NCBI GenBank assembly: GCA_002451235.1
Contig: DKBN01000016.1
Coordinates: 16,200-34,382 of the forward strand
Length of the DNA stretch: 18,183 nucleotides
Direction of reading: 5' to 3'
From: Patescibacteria group bacterium UBA6899
Lineage (GTDB): Bacteria > Patescibacteriota > Minisyncoccia > Phycocordibacterales > UBA6899
The position numbers and the translations under genes are program-made. This document shows positions 1 through 7,635 of this stretch, one piece after another (position 1 is the first letter of the stretch; every line of letters begins with the position of its first letter). The notes under the pieces were generated by a model. The model made no database searches, was not told where the DNA came from, and worked only from the letters and a program-made list of their open reading frames with translations.

Positions 1-51
1 GGGAAGGAGAAGAAGGGGGAGGAGAGCAACTCTGCGTGATCCGCAAGACAT
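1..51 (-). CDS. 5' end of an exported protein gene, cut by the window edge
   Basis: Only the first 17 codons are in the window. They read as a signal-peptide start: a short basic stretch (SRR) followed by the hydrophobic run LLPLLLLP. I chose the ATG at 49-51 over the in-frame ATG at 55-57 because a TATACT box ends 6 bases before it, the same spacing as at several other genes here. The codons for LLPLLLLP (1-24) are base-for-base identical, in the same frame, to the signal peptide of the pilin/transglycosylase gene at 1920-1943, so this may be the start of a related pilin-like gene. The mature protein lies outside the window and its function cannot be told. Confidence 0.6.
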   Translation of the reverse strand, partial: MSCGSRRVALLPLLLLP

Positions 52-57
52 GCTCAT

Positions 58-63
58 AGTATA
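58..63 (-). promoter_or_regulatory. -10 box (TATACT) of the left-edge gene
   Basis: TATACT on the minus strand lies 6 bases upstream of the ATG at 51. No convincing -35 box is seen. It matches the short-leader pattern found at 8091, 12988 and 16627. Confidence 0.5.
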
Positions 64-106
64 ACCCTAAATCGAGCAATTGCGCGTCCCATTGTGAACA
101 CCACGA

Positions 107-871
107 TTACTCTGTGGGTAGGGACTGGGAAGAACGCCTTTTCCGGTACCAAAATATTCCGAAGATAGCGAAAAGAACAAGAAGAACAGCCAAGATGGCC
201 CATATCACATGAGACATGGACGAGGAAGCCAGTGTGGGTGGTGGGACCGAAACATCTGAGGGAGGAGTACTCGGCTGCGACGGGGGCACAATCACAGGGG
301 TGGCCGTTCCAGACGGTGTCGTTGCGGCCGGAGTAGGAGAAACGACCTTCCCTCCCCCCTCCGACGGGGAGATGGTTCCCCTGCAATCATTGGGGCAAGA
401 GAGTGGATCCTCTCCTACCAAGAAGTCACACTTCCCGTCGTCGTTGCAGTAAGACGACCCTGACACATCCACCGAGAGTACCATTTTCCCTGCGGCAGTC
501 GATACGACCACTTCTTTCGCGTCGGCGAAATATGGTGCTTGTACGTCAAAATAGGACGCCCCACCCAAAGAAGAACCCGCAGGTGGATCGAAAGAGATCG
601 TTGCGAGAGATGCCCCGCGGATGCTTGAAACATCAAGCTTATACGCCCCATTCGGAGCAGAGGATGGTGCGGATTCTCCCTGATAGAGAATTTCGTATTG
701 CATCGGGTAATTAGGAGCGAGGGAGATCACCCCGTTCTTATAGTAAAGATGAAGCACGTAGATGGATGGAGCTTCCTCGTATACCGAACTGACCGCAAGA
801 GCCACGAACGGGAAAAGTAGCGAGACGAGGCCGATGGTAAGTGTCCTATTAATGATTTGAAAATACTTCAT
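107..871 (-). CDS. Stalked surface protein: signal peptide, Cys motif, Pro/Ser/Thr linker, C-terminal membrane anchor
   Basis: 254 residues, function not recognised. A signal peptide spans about residues 1-26 and is followed by a beta-rich domain (about 30-138). A four-cysteine motif follows (C142-x5-C148-x10-C159-x3-C163) with the Asp-rich core CNDDGKCD, a form seen in CPR and archaeal surface proteins and likely metal-binding or disulfide-bonded. A Pro/Ser/Thr-rich stalk (about 165-218), one membrane helix (221-242) and a basic tail (RKRR) complete it. The architecture resembles a wall-anchored protein, but the only LP-x-x string is after the helix, so there is no sortase signal. The start at 871 places the signal peptide at the N-terminus; a longer in-frame reading would run into the upstream gene. 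It is the last gene of the 5073-to-107 operon, 16 bases after the pilin/transglycosylase gene, which suggests it is displayed with that machine. Confidence 0.8.
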   Translation of the reverse strand: MKYFQIINRTLTIGLVSLLFPFVALAVSSVYEEAPSIYVLHLYYKNGVISLAPNYPMQYEILYQGESAPSSAPNGAYKLDVSSIRGASLATISFDPPAGSSLGGASYFDVQAPYFADAKEVVVSTAAGKMVLSVDVSGSSYCNDDGKCDFLVGEDPLSCPNDCRGTISPSEGGGKVVSPTPAATTPSGTATPVIVPPSQPSTPPSDVSVPPPTLASSSMSHVIWAILAVLLVLFAIFGIFWYRKRRSSQSLPTE

Positions 872-887
872 AGTGTTAAATCTAATA

Positions 888-1952
888 TCATGGATTTTGC
901 TGACAGTAAGACACCTGCATCGCATACTTACGGGTTTCATCATAGGTCTTATTACATTGGGTGTGAGATGGATTATCATATAGGCATTCCCACTTCGTAA
1001 CCCCCCCTCCATCACAGCTTACATCAGAATTACAATCATTACTTAACGAACAAACACCCGATCCCCCATTGTATCCAGCTGCAACCCCGCGCGTCCCATC
1101 GCTTCCGCAAGAGGATCTTTGGAGGACACTAAGTTCTGCGACCCCCATGCATATTACCTTATCAAGGTTTGCGGGATCTACAAGGTAGGAACAGGTCATT
1201 CGTGTTGAGCTTGGGATGCCACAAGCGGCGCGGCGCTGGTTTGCCGTGCTCTCAACCATCTGCATTGGACCACACGCCTGTTGTTTCGACCCATTTTTCA
1301 TGGTGACCATTGGTCCAACTGTTTTTATCCCGCAACTTGATTCTTGCATTATGATCGCCTTAATTAGATTAACATCTACACCGAATTGCTGGCCGTACTG
1401 TTGAGCGAGAGCCGCATATTTCGGGCATTGCGAATTTGTGCACATACGACTCTGTTGGTTACAGAAGTTAATACTGCTCATCGGGCAGGCGGCCCCCGTT
1501 GTTGGCGGGGGTGGGGTGGTTGGAGAAGGCGCAGGCCTGCCCGGAAGACTTTGCCTCGGTGTTTGCGCGACCGGAGGAAGATTATCAGTACTCGCCGCCG
1601 GCGGGATGATGATACCGAGCTGTGTCTTCACTAGTTCGGGATTGATGGTATTGAGGATGATCCATGCCGCAAGGGCGAGTAAGAGCCCCAAGATCGCGTT
1701 CTTGATGCACTCTCTCGACTCGCTCTTTGACGTAAGCGCTTCGCTCGTCATCATCTTGATGCCACAGACGACGAGCATGACGACCGCCAAGAGCGCGGCG
1801 ATCCCCACCAATCCCTTGAAGATGAGGTCGAGATATTGTCCGATCGATGAGATAGAGGGTATCCCAAAGATGGGAGCCAGCATGTTGTACGGCTGAGATG
1901 AATCCGCAAGTACAATGGAGGGAAGGAGAAGAAGGGGGAGGAGGAGTCTCAT
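888..1952 (-). CDS. VirB2-like pilin fused to a VirB1-like lytic transglycosylase
   Basis: 354 residues in two parts. The N-terminal part has a signal peptide (about 1-16) and two long hydrophobic helices (about 39-66 and 82-102) with a short polar loop between them, the layout of VirB2/TrbC pilins. A Pro-rich linker (about 126-152) leads to a C-terminal SLT-type domain (about 177-300). Its E204 in MQESSCG is the expected catalytic acid, GPMQM (228-232) the substrate-cleft motif, and AAGYNGG (291-297) the family's AYN-G motif. The domain holds 16 cysteines from residue 156 on, so it is likely disulfide-bonded outside the cell. Role (inferred): pilus or channel subunit plus local cutting of peptidoglycan. 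The start overlaps the upstream stop as ATGA, and AAGGA lies 8 bases before it. VirB1 and VirB2 are normally separate proteins. Confidence 0.85.
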   Translation of the reverse strand: MRLLLPLLLLPSIVLADSSQPYNMLAPIFGIPSISSIGQYLDLIFKGLVGIAALLAVVMLVVCGIKMMTSEALTSKSESRECIKNAILGLLLALAAWIILNTINPELVKTQLGIIIPPAASTDNLPPVAQTPRQSLPGRPAPSPTTPPPPTTGAACPMSSINFCNQQSRMCTNSQCPKYAALAQQYGQQFGVDVNLIKAIIMQESSCGIKTVGPMVTMKNGSKQQACGPMQMVESTANQRRAACGIPSSTRMTCSYLVDPANLDKVICMGVAELSVLQRSSCGSDGTRGVAAGYNGGSGVCSLSNDCNSDVSCDGGGVTKWECLYDNPSHTQCNKTYDETRKYAMQVSYCQQNP

Positions 1953-3304
1953 GGTGCGCTTCCTTGGATATCTCGCATCTCTTGGGGGGTATAAACAGGC
2001 GTGGGCAAACCGCTTGCCGACGATGGGGGAACCGGAGTGGGTAAACGCAGTCCCCACAACAGCCCATTGGTCCGGTTCATGAAATAAAGGATAGACTCAT
2101 CGGAAGAGAGGGTAAGATCGATCGCGTCGAACGACTTGTCGATCGACACTTGCGGGTCGCCGAGCAGTTGGATATCCCCACTCTGTGTATCTATCTTCCA
2201 GAAGGAATCTTGAAGAGAAACCCGCCCTTGGTACCAGAGGTCGGGGAATGGTTTTGCTCCGGCAGGAAGGGAGAAGGAAGCGCAATATGCATGCACAGTA
2301 TCTTTCGACCATACACACTTCTGCGCGATCGATATCAGCCCAACCGCGATACTATCGTTGGCGTTCCCCCCCTCACTTGACCCATAGACGCCCTTGATCG
2401 AAAGGGCGGGATTTCCTTGTATGTTCTCGGAGTAAAGCTCGAGTGTTCCGGACTGATTCGGGAGTGCAGTAAGGCCAAGCTTCCCCCCAATGATCCGTTC
2501 GTACCCTTTCTGTTTCGCGCGTATACGATAGAGATATCCGGGGATATCTGCGGATGCCTTGGACGCAAGAAAGACATCCTTCGCGTTCGTAATATACGGG
2601 ATCCATTCCGAAAGAGGGCTTTTCACCACTTCTTTGGGGGCACGGTCGATGAGATCCATGACCTGGATGGACGATCCATTCTCGGTGGGAAGGACGTATG
2701 CTGCGGTGTTCTGGTCGGGGGAGATCGCGATCTCGGAGATGCCGTCAGCGAGGAACTCTCCACCGATGGTTCCTGGTGTGCCCCCTTCCGCCCCCGAGAT
2801 CCTCCCGATATAGGTCTTGATGACCTTGACTGCGCTTCCGAAACGGTTGTCCAGGTAGCGGAGAATGACGGTCGCTCCGCCGTTTCCGAAGAGTGCTTCT
2901 TGCACTCGCGGGATCGTCGTATTCGAGATCTTCTTCGTGCTGTCTTTCGAGAGCCCGCTCAATTCATACACATATCCTCGCTCGCGCTCGACGTAGCGCA
3001 CGGTATTGCCAGCATCGACAACACCGATCCCCGCCACCGGGACATCCGAAAGTTGAACAAATGACGGAAGTTCTTGTGGAGAGGATGGCACTGGGATGCT
3101 TGTGTTCCCTGACGTGCTCGGTTGTCCAGACCCTACCCCTTTATCCGGAGCTTGGGAGAATCCCGATCCCCCCGAAATGGTCCCTTCGCTGTTCGCTCCG
3201 CGGGAGAAGAACCACCATGTGAATCCGGCAATGATGATCGCGAGCACCACAGCGCCAATGATCACGAGCGTACGAGTGTTCAATGAAGTTTTTTGTTCGT
3301 CCAT
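1949..3304 (-). CDS. Anchored extracytoplasmic protein, probably a beta-propeller
   Basis: 451 residues. A short cytoplasmic N-terminus is followed by one membrane helix (about 11-33) and a Gly/Ser/Pro linker (about 36-78). The large outer domain contains blade-like repeats of the WD40/TolB kind: EIAISPDQNTAAYVLP (191-206), CVWSKDTVHAYC (330-341) and LTLSSDESILYFMN (397-410), each a hydrophobic strand, a Ser-Pro/Lys-Asp-type turn and a strand. It lacks any enzyme motif I recognise, so a binding or scaffold role is likely. The start at 3304 is 4 bases after the upstream stop, and the end overlaps the pilin gene by ATGA, so translation is probably coupled. A longer reading to 3532 would overlap the upstream gene by more than 200 bases and lacks sense as protein. 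The specific function is unknown. Confidence 0.8.
   Translation of the reverse strand: MDEQKTSLNTRTLVIIGAVVLAIIIAGFTWWFFSRGANSEGTISGGSGFSQAPDKGVGSGQPSTSGNTSIPVPSSPQELPSFVQLSDVPVAGIGVVDAGNTVRYVERERGYVYELSGLSKDSTKKISNTTIPRVQEALFGNGGATVILRYLDNRFGSAVKVIKTYIGRISGAEGGTPGTIGGEFLADGISEIAISPDQNTAAYVLPTENGSSIQVMDLIDRAPKEVVKSPLSEWIPYITNAKDVFLASKASADIPGYLYRIRAKQKGYERIIGGKLGLTALPNQSGTLELYSENIQGNPALSIKGVYGSSEGGNANDSIAVGLISIAQKCVWSKDTVHAYCASFSLPAGAKPFPDLWYQGRVSLQDSFWKIDTQSGDIQLLGDPQVSIDKSFDAIDLTLSSDESILYFMNRTNGLLWGLRLPTPVPPSSASGLPTPVYTPQEMRDIQGSAP
1961..1965 (-). promoter_or_regulatory. Ribosome binding site for the pilin/transglycosylase gene
   Basis: AAGGA sits 8 bases upstream of the ATG at 1952, inside the end of the upstream gene. 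It supports 1952 as the start, with the signal peptide at the N-terminus, over a longer reading from 2057. Confidence 0.5.
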
Positions 3305-3308
3305 AGGG

Positions 3309-4304
3309 TCAATTCGATGGGGCGGAAGTAAGGATGAATTGTCCGCGCGCCGACTGGAACGCATTTGCAAGATCGATGAGATTGACCCCGACCGTCCTCG
3401 ATCCACTTGTTCCTCCGACGGAGATCTCCAAAGGGTCCGGGCCGTTCGCTGTTGTCGCCCCACCAATGGTCCATGTGATACGGGTCTTTCCTGCTGCAAT
3501 GTCCGTGGTGGACATGTTGTATGGAACGGCACGGATCATCGTTTGGTCGGGTTCCGATGGCCAAGCATCCTTGATCGCTTGTTCGAGCCGCAAGCCGAGG
3601 AGTGGGGCAAACTCATAGAAAACCAGGTACGGGGAAACACTCTTCAGGTCTAGGTTCGCCGACCCTTGTCCTTCTCCATCCGCACCGGTCACATCAACAG
3701 AGACGTTCTGGGAAAGATTCTCGCGAGGGGCCGCGACGACGACGCTGTTCGCCCCAAGCCCGTCACCGACCTTACTCACACGCTTGATATACCAGGTGTA
3801 AGCGAACGCGGAGGGATCATTGGACCCGCTCTTCGAGAATGGGAATGCTGCGAACCTCACCTTGGAGTATGAGGACGGCAGCGCCTTCCCCTTATAGAAT
3901 GGCGGAACGTATCCATCCGCTTGCCACAGGAGGTCGACGTAAAGCGGGAGAAGAACGATCGAGTGATCGATGCGCGCGCCGCCTGAAGTGATGATGATGG
4001 CAGTGATCGTCGTTTTCTGTCCCAGATCCTTCGTCTGCGCCGTGAATTTCATCATGCCGTTCCCCTCTCCCTTCGGGGCGCCGTCGACATACCAGACGAT
4101 ATGGGATGTCCCGAGATCCGCGGTATAGGATTCGAGACTGACAACGACGTCCTGGTTCGGCCCCGGCGTTGATGGTTTCAGGGTGTGGGACACGACATCG
4201 AGCGCAGAGCAGATGCTCGGGATGGTGAGGAGGGATGCCGCAGCGATGGCTCCGACCCACCGATACGCGTGCGCAGATATGGCAGACGTCGTGCTATTTC
4301 GCAT
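3309..4304 (-). CDS. Secreted protein with Ig-like domains, T4SS-cluster partner
   Basis: 331 residues. A signal peptide (about 1-34, ending ICSA) is followed by a first Ig-like beta domain (about 40-120) with P-G-P-N near its start and the W-Y-V-D-G strand at 71-75. A conserved-looking junction, VDLLW...YVPPFYKGKA (123-141), comes next, then a second beta domain (about 142-225) with the YTWYIK strand, and a C-terminal region (225-331). The layout resembles PKD/CARDB-type adhesion or assembly modules, and proteins of this pattern are familiar beside CPR type IV secretion-like genes. No catalytic residues are visible. The start overlaps the upstream membrane-protein gene by 11 bases. It is probably an outer structural or adhesive part of the machine (inference). 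Confidence 0.78.
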   Translation of the reverse strand: MRNSTTSAISAHAYRWVGAIAAASLLTIPSICSALDVVSHTLKPSTPGPNQDVVVSLESYTADLGTSHIVWYVDGAPKGEGNGMMKFTAQTKDLGQKTTITAIIITSGGARIDHSIVLLPLYVDLLWQADGYVPPFYKGKALPSSYSKVRFAAFPFSKSGSNDPSAFAYTWYIKRVSKVGDGLGANSVVVAAPRENLSQNVSVDVTGADGEGQGSANLDLKSVSPYLVFYEFAPLLGLRLEQAIKDAWPSEPDQTMIRAVPYNMSTTDIAAGKTRITWTIGGATTANGPDPLEISVGGTSGSRTVGVNLIDLANAFQSARGQFILTSAPSN

Positions 4305-5073
4305 ACCTCATCGCGACATTAATTACGCGGCCCGCAACCTCGCCAGTTCGCTTCTTATTCTCCAAATAGGCGACCGCGAGGAACATGAACGTGGTCATGG
4401 GAAGATCGTCGAGTATGGGGATCCATTCCGTGAATATCCCGATGCCCCAGATGACCAATCTCTGCAACTTGATCGATTCATGAATGCCGCCGTGCGTCCA
4501 AAAATAATATAACTGCACCACGAAGAAAGATGCAAAATACAGCACCTTAATGAGCCAAGCGAACCCAGCGAATGGCAACCCCACGAGCATACCGACGACC
4601 GTGACGGAGATACCCAAGCCGCCGGCGATCATAAGGTCTGTCAATGGATCAATGACGAAATCTTTTACCATTGCAAGTCCGGCAACAAACCAGAATATGA
4701 ATCCGCCAAGCTTTTCTCGCTTTTGTTCCTCTACCCTCGCTTCCACTTCCGCCTGGCGAGCGCGCGCTTGCGTCTGTAAGCGCCGGGCCCTTCTTCGCTC
4801 GAGTGTTTGCGCTGACCCATCCGCGCGCCGAGATCGCGATGACGACACCCGCTCGAATCTCCGAGACGATCCCGGACGTTCCCCAGCCGGCGTTACCATC
4901 ATCTTCCCTGCGCTACTTATGGGGCGCGTTGGCGCGCGTCCGGATCCCTTAGGATCTCCGCCGAACAAACCATTCGGGAGTGTGAACGATTGTCCTCCGA
5001 TACTGAGCGCGACAGAAGCGTTCCCGTTCTGTGATGTGCGCACGACGTTACCCCCTGGAACCGAGTCGGCCAT
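4294..5073 (-). CDS. Polytopic membrane protein with basic coiled-coil N-terminal region
   Basis: 259 residues, family not recognised. The first 87 residues are polar and low in structure. Residues 88-122 form a strongly charged Arg/Glu/Gln helix, likely a coiled coil. Four or five hydrophobic segments follow (about 124-140, 146-166, 168-192, 206-222, 225-238), then a short basic tail. The cytoplasmic coiled coil next to a membrane bundle suggests a scaffold that could contact the VirB4 ATPase encoded just upstream (inference). It is the first gene after the terminator at 5111-5156, and a TATCAT box lies 8 bases before its ATG, so it probably starts the five-gene envelope operon that runs to 107. 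It could be a divergent VirB3- or VirB8-like part, but the sequence does not show this. Confidence 0.75.
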   Translation of the reverse strand: MADSVPGGNVVRTSQNGNASVALSIGGQSFTLPNGLFGGDPKGSGRAPTRPISSAGKMMVTPAGERPGSSRRFERVSSSRSRRADGSAQTLERRRARRLQTQARARQAEVEARVEEQKREKLGGFIFWFVAGLAMVKDFVIDPLTDLMIAGGLGISVTVVGMLVGLPFAGFAWLIKVLYFASFFVVQLYYFWTHGGIHESIKLQRLVIWGIGIFTEWIPILDDLPMTTFMFLAVAYLENKKRTGEVAGRVINVAMRYAK

Positions 5074-5081
5074 ATGGGTTC

Positions 5082-5087
5082 ATGATA
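5082..5087 (-). promoter_or_regulatory. Candidate -10 box (TATCAT) of the envelope operon
   Basis: TATCAT on the minus strand ends 8 bases before the ATG at 5073 and lies just after the VirB4 terminator, so it could restart transcription with almost no leader. No -35 box is clear. Confidence 0.4.
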
Positions 5088-5110
5088 CCCCGTTTCTTGG
5101 GGCGAGAAAA

Positions 5111-5156
5111 GAAAAAAGCCCCGATTTTTCCACATTTCTTGATGGAACTCAGGGGC
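5111..5156 (-). terminator. Rho-independent terminator after the VirB4 gene
   Basis: Minus strand: GCCCC (5156-5152) pairs with GGGGC (5122-5118), extended by GA/TC after a one-base bulge. An inner stem TTCCA/TGGAA closes a 10-base loop. Six T follow at once (5117-5112), then C and four more T. It starts 7 bases after the VirB4 stop and separates the ATPase unit from the envelope operon. Confidence 0.7.
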
Positions 5157-5163
5157 CGTTTCC

Positions 5164-6978
5164 TTAGCTATTCGCCATGCGGTGCTCTTCTTTGGCCCTG
5201 GTGAGCGCCAATACTTGCGCCGGATCTGAGGTCACGATCTGCTCCTCGGTATAGGAGGCATAGACCTTGATCGCGACATGCTTCAGTCCCGCGAAGAATA
5301 GGCCCTCCCCGACCCCGGACTCAAGGAGGAGATATTTCTCCTCGTCGGTGAGATGGAATGTCTGCTGGACGAGGTCGATGGTGGTCGGCGATTGTTTGAG
5401 GAGGACCTGGATCGAGGAGTTCGTGAGGATCGGGAGGCCGTACGGCGAGCGGAGGAAGTCATTGACGTCTTGGGTGATGGTCGAGACACCGAGGTAATAT
5501 TTGCGGCCGCGCTTCGCCAGGGAGAAAAGAAAAGAAGCGGTATCCTCCGATTTCATCATCCACCACGCTTCGTCGACTACCAAAAGGCGCTTGCGTAATT
5601 CCTTGCGGATGGCGGTCCAGATGTGGTGCGTGATGATATAGACGGCCACCGGTTTCAGTTCATCCTCCATGTCGCGTACCGAAAAGACGGTGAAGCGCTT
5701 GGTGATATCGACGTTGGTGGGCATGTTCATGAAGCCGCTCCAAGTGCCCTTGGTGTATTTCTCGAGGCGCTGGAGAAGCGACTCGGTCCCTTCCATGCCG
5801 GAGAGCACGAGTTCGAAATCAGTAAGGAGCGGCGGCTCGACTGAGGTGAAGTCGGTTTCCGGAGAGATATCTTTCAGCGCGTACGTTTCGGTGATCGCGC
5901 GATCGACGATCGCATCCTCCTCCGGGGTGAGCCCGCCGAGCATGATGCGGAAAAGACCGACCAAGAATATGATGTTGGACCGCAGGACGTCCGCGGGCGA
6001 TTCATCTTCGCGGGGTGCGGGGAGATCGAACGGATTGATGTGATGCTCCGAGGTGAGCGAGATGTTGAAGTAGCGACCGCCCGTCGCTTCGGCGAGATAT
6101 TGGTACTCGCGCTCCGGGTCGATGACGATGACGTCCGCATCGAACATGAGAGTGCGGATGATCTCGAGTTTGGTGGTGAAGGATTTCCCGGAGCCGGAAA
6201 CCGCGAAGGTGACGGAGTTGTAATTCGGCATTGAGAAGCGGTCGAAGAGCACCAGCGAGGCGTTGTGTCGGTTGATCCCCCAGAGGATGCCCTTGTCCGA
6301 GGTAAGGTCGAAGGAGACGAAGGGAAAGATCGAGGAGAGCGGCGAGGAATTGAGTTTGTAGTGCACCTCAAGCTCGTCGGTCATGAGAGGAAGCACGCTT
6401 CGGAACGCCTGTTCCTGCTGGAAGACGGCGGGCTTCAGGTACACCAGCTTCGAATCGAGGATGGACTTGAGCTCCGTCTCCACCTTGTCGACCTCCCCCT
6501 CCTCCGTGCCGTAGATGGTTATGTAGATGCCGACGTCGAAGAGCTTCTCCTGCGCCTGCTGCAATTTGTCTCGCAGGGTCTCAAGGTCCTCGTAGGCGAC
6601 ATCGAGCACTGGGTCGCGCACGAAACCCTTGCGTTCGCGGTCGTTGATCTGGCTCTGCACCTCAGCCACCTTTTTCTGGAACGTGCGCAGCGCCTTTTCC
6701 GTCTCGACGGGATGGATCATGATGGAGACGTCGTAGACCTTGTCGAGATTGATGACCGGGGTGAACCAATCCTGCGTGAGATAGCGCGGGTACGAGATGA
6801 CGAAGAGGGTGCGCGATATCTTCTCCCCTATGAAAATCTGCTTCGGCGTCACCTTGACCGCCGCCGGTGCGAGCACGTCCTTGAGATCGAGGTTCGCCGC
6901 CTCATAGATATCGGTCGGGAGGATGGACCCCGAGACATCGAACACTTCTTTGTTTGCGGTCTGGTTTTCCATGGTCAA
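5164..6978 (-). CDS. virB4: VirB4-like type IV secretion ATPase
   Basis: 604 residues. Residues about 45-200 form the mixed alpha/beta front part of the CagE/TrbE/VirB4 family, with a long charged helix pair (about 93-147). The motor domain follows: Walker A at 259-266 (AVSGSGKS; K265 binds phosphate), a strand with VIVIDPEREYQYL (283-295), Walker B LLVVDEAWWMM (465-475) with D469-E470, and the STITQDVNDFL motif (499-509). VirB4 proteins power substrate transfer and pilus assembly at the inner face of the membrane. The usual first Gly of Walker A is Ala here (A259). The ATG at 6978 overlaps the stop of the upstream gene as ATGA, which favours it over the ATG at 6972. It lies in a unit with PrgI and the separate VirB4 front domain, and is followed by a terminator. 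Confidence 0.93.
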   Translation of the reverse strand: MTMENQTANKEVFDVSGSILPTDIYEAANLDLKDVLAPAAVKVTPKQIFIGEKISRTLFVISYPRYLTQDWFTPVINLDKVYDVSIMIHPVETEKALRTFQKKVAEVQSQINDRERKGFVRDPVLDVAYEDLETLRDKLQQAQEKLFDVGIYITIYGTEEGEVDKVETELKSILDSKLVYLKPAVFQQEQAFRSVLPLMTDELEVHYKLNSSPLSSIFPFVSFDLTSDKGILWGINRHNASLVLFDRFSMPNYNSVTFAVSGSGKSFTTKLEIIRTLMFDADVIVIDPEREYQYLAEATGGRYFNISLTSEHHINPFDLPAPREDESPADVLRSNIIFLVGLFRIMLGGLTPEEDAIVDRAITETYALKDISPETDFTSVEPPLLTDFELVLSGMEGTESLLQRLEKYTKGTWSGFMNMPTNVDITKRFTVFSVRDMEDELKPVAVYIITHHIWTAIRKELRKRLLVVDEAWWMMKSEDTASFLFSLAKRGRKYYLGVSTITQDVNDFLRSPYGLPILTNSSIQVLLKQSPTTIDLVQQTFHLTDEEKYLLLESGVGEGLFFAGLKHVAIKVYASYTEEQIVTSDPAQVLALTRAKEEHRMANS

Positions 6979-7628
6979 TTCGCAACGGAGACATCGAGCT
7001 CCCCGGGGTTGAATTTGCGGTAGAAGAGCTCCGTGATCTCCTCGGTGCCGAGGCGCGTGGTGCGCAGATCGCAGCGCGCGAGCCCTTGTTCGACGATCGA
7101 AAGCCGCTGCTCGAGCTGGACCCGAGATTCCTCGAAGTTCGCATCGACCCCCCCTCCACCCTTCTTATTCTTCGCCGCAGAGCCTCCTCCCCCAAACAGC
7201 CCAGCGAGCGGATTGGAGCCGGATGCCGGTTTCACCGCGGTGCCGGAATACGGGACGGTGATGAAGAAACTCTTCGACATGATGTTAGTCTGTTCGGTGA
7301 AGCGCTTGATGAACTCGATGTATTCGTGTACCTGGATCTTCATCGCGTCGATCAATTGCGCTTTCTCACGCTCTGCGAGCATCAAGAGATACGGGTGGAT
7401 GTCGAGACGCTTCGACTGCACCGATATTTGGATCGGGAACTCGAGCGAATTGAGGAAATTCTGGAACTGCAGGATGATGGCCGCCTGCTCGTCCGCAGAC
7501 TTGAGGCCGAAGTTAAGGGAGGTCGTCATGATGATGGTGCGGAGCGATCCATCATTGAGAACGATCACGCCATTGCGGATGTCCTTGATGGGAACGAACT
7601 CTTGCGATGGTCTGCCGGGAACCGCCAT
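6975..7628 (-). CDS. TraC/VirB4 N-terminal-type protein, separate from the ATPase
   Basis: 217 residues. Residues 10-125 (VPIKDIRNGVIVLNDGSLR onward) match the front domain of TraC/VirB4-type ATPases as I know them: two beta hairpins followed by helices with DEQAAIILQFQNFLNSL (46-62). A low-complexity Gly/Lys loop (139-161) is followed by a C-terminal helix and TTRLGTEEITELFYRKFNP (190-208), also typical of VirB4 front regions. There is no Walker motif. In many bacteria this domain is part of VirB4; here it is its own gene joined by an ATGA overlap, so the two products are probably made together and act as one complex on the cytoplasmic face. The ATG at 7628 is supported by the TGCTATACT box 7 bases upstream; the longer reading to 7679 would run back into the PrgI gene. 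Confidence 0.85.
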   Translation of the reverse strand: MAVPGRPSQEFVPIKDIRNGVIVLNDGSLRTIIMTTSLNFGLKSADEQAAIILQFQNFLNSLEFPIQISVQSKRLDIHPYLLMLAEREKAQLIDAMKIQVHEYIEFIKRFTEQTNIMSKSFFITVPYSGTAVKPASGSNPLAGLFGGGGSAAKNKKGGGGVDANFEESRVQLEQRLSIVEQGLARCDLRTTRLGTEEITELFYRKFNPGELDVSVAN

Positions 7629-7635
7629 GATGGGT

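Noticed and set aside
107..121. LPTE at the C-terminus as a sortase signal
   Set aside because: It comes after the membrane helix and basic tail, whereas sortase motifs come before the helix, and Gly is missing.
2417..3064. 215-codon open frame on the plus strand
   Set aside because: It lies fully opposite the beta-propeller-like gene; its translation is rich in Arg/Cys/Asp with no domain, and the minus-strand protein is clearly real.
3305..3532. Longer N-terminus for the beta-propeller-like protein
   Set aside because: It would overlap the Ig-like gene by over 200 bases and place 76 low-sense residues before the membrane anchor; the start at 3304 is cleaner.
5099..5127. GGGGC/GCCCC hairpin followed by GATTTTT on the plus strand as a plus-strand terminator
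   Set aside because: There is no plus-strand gene before it; the minus-strand structure using 5118-5122 with 5152-5156 and a T run explains the site better.
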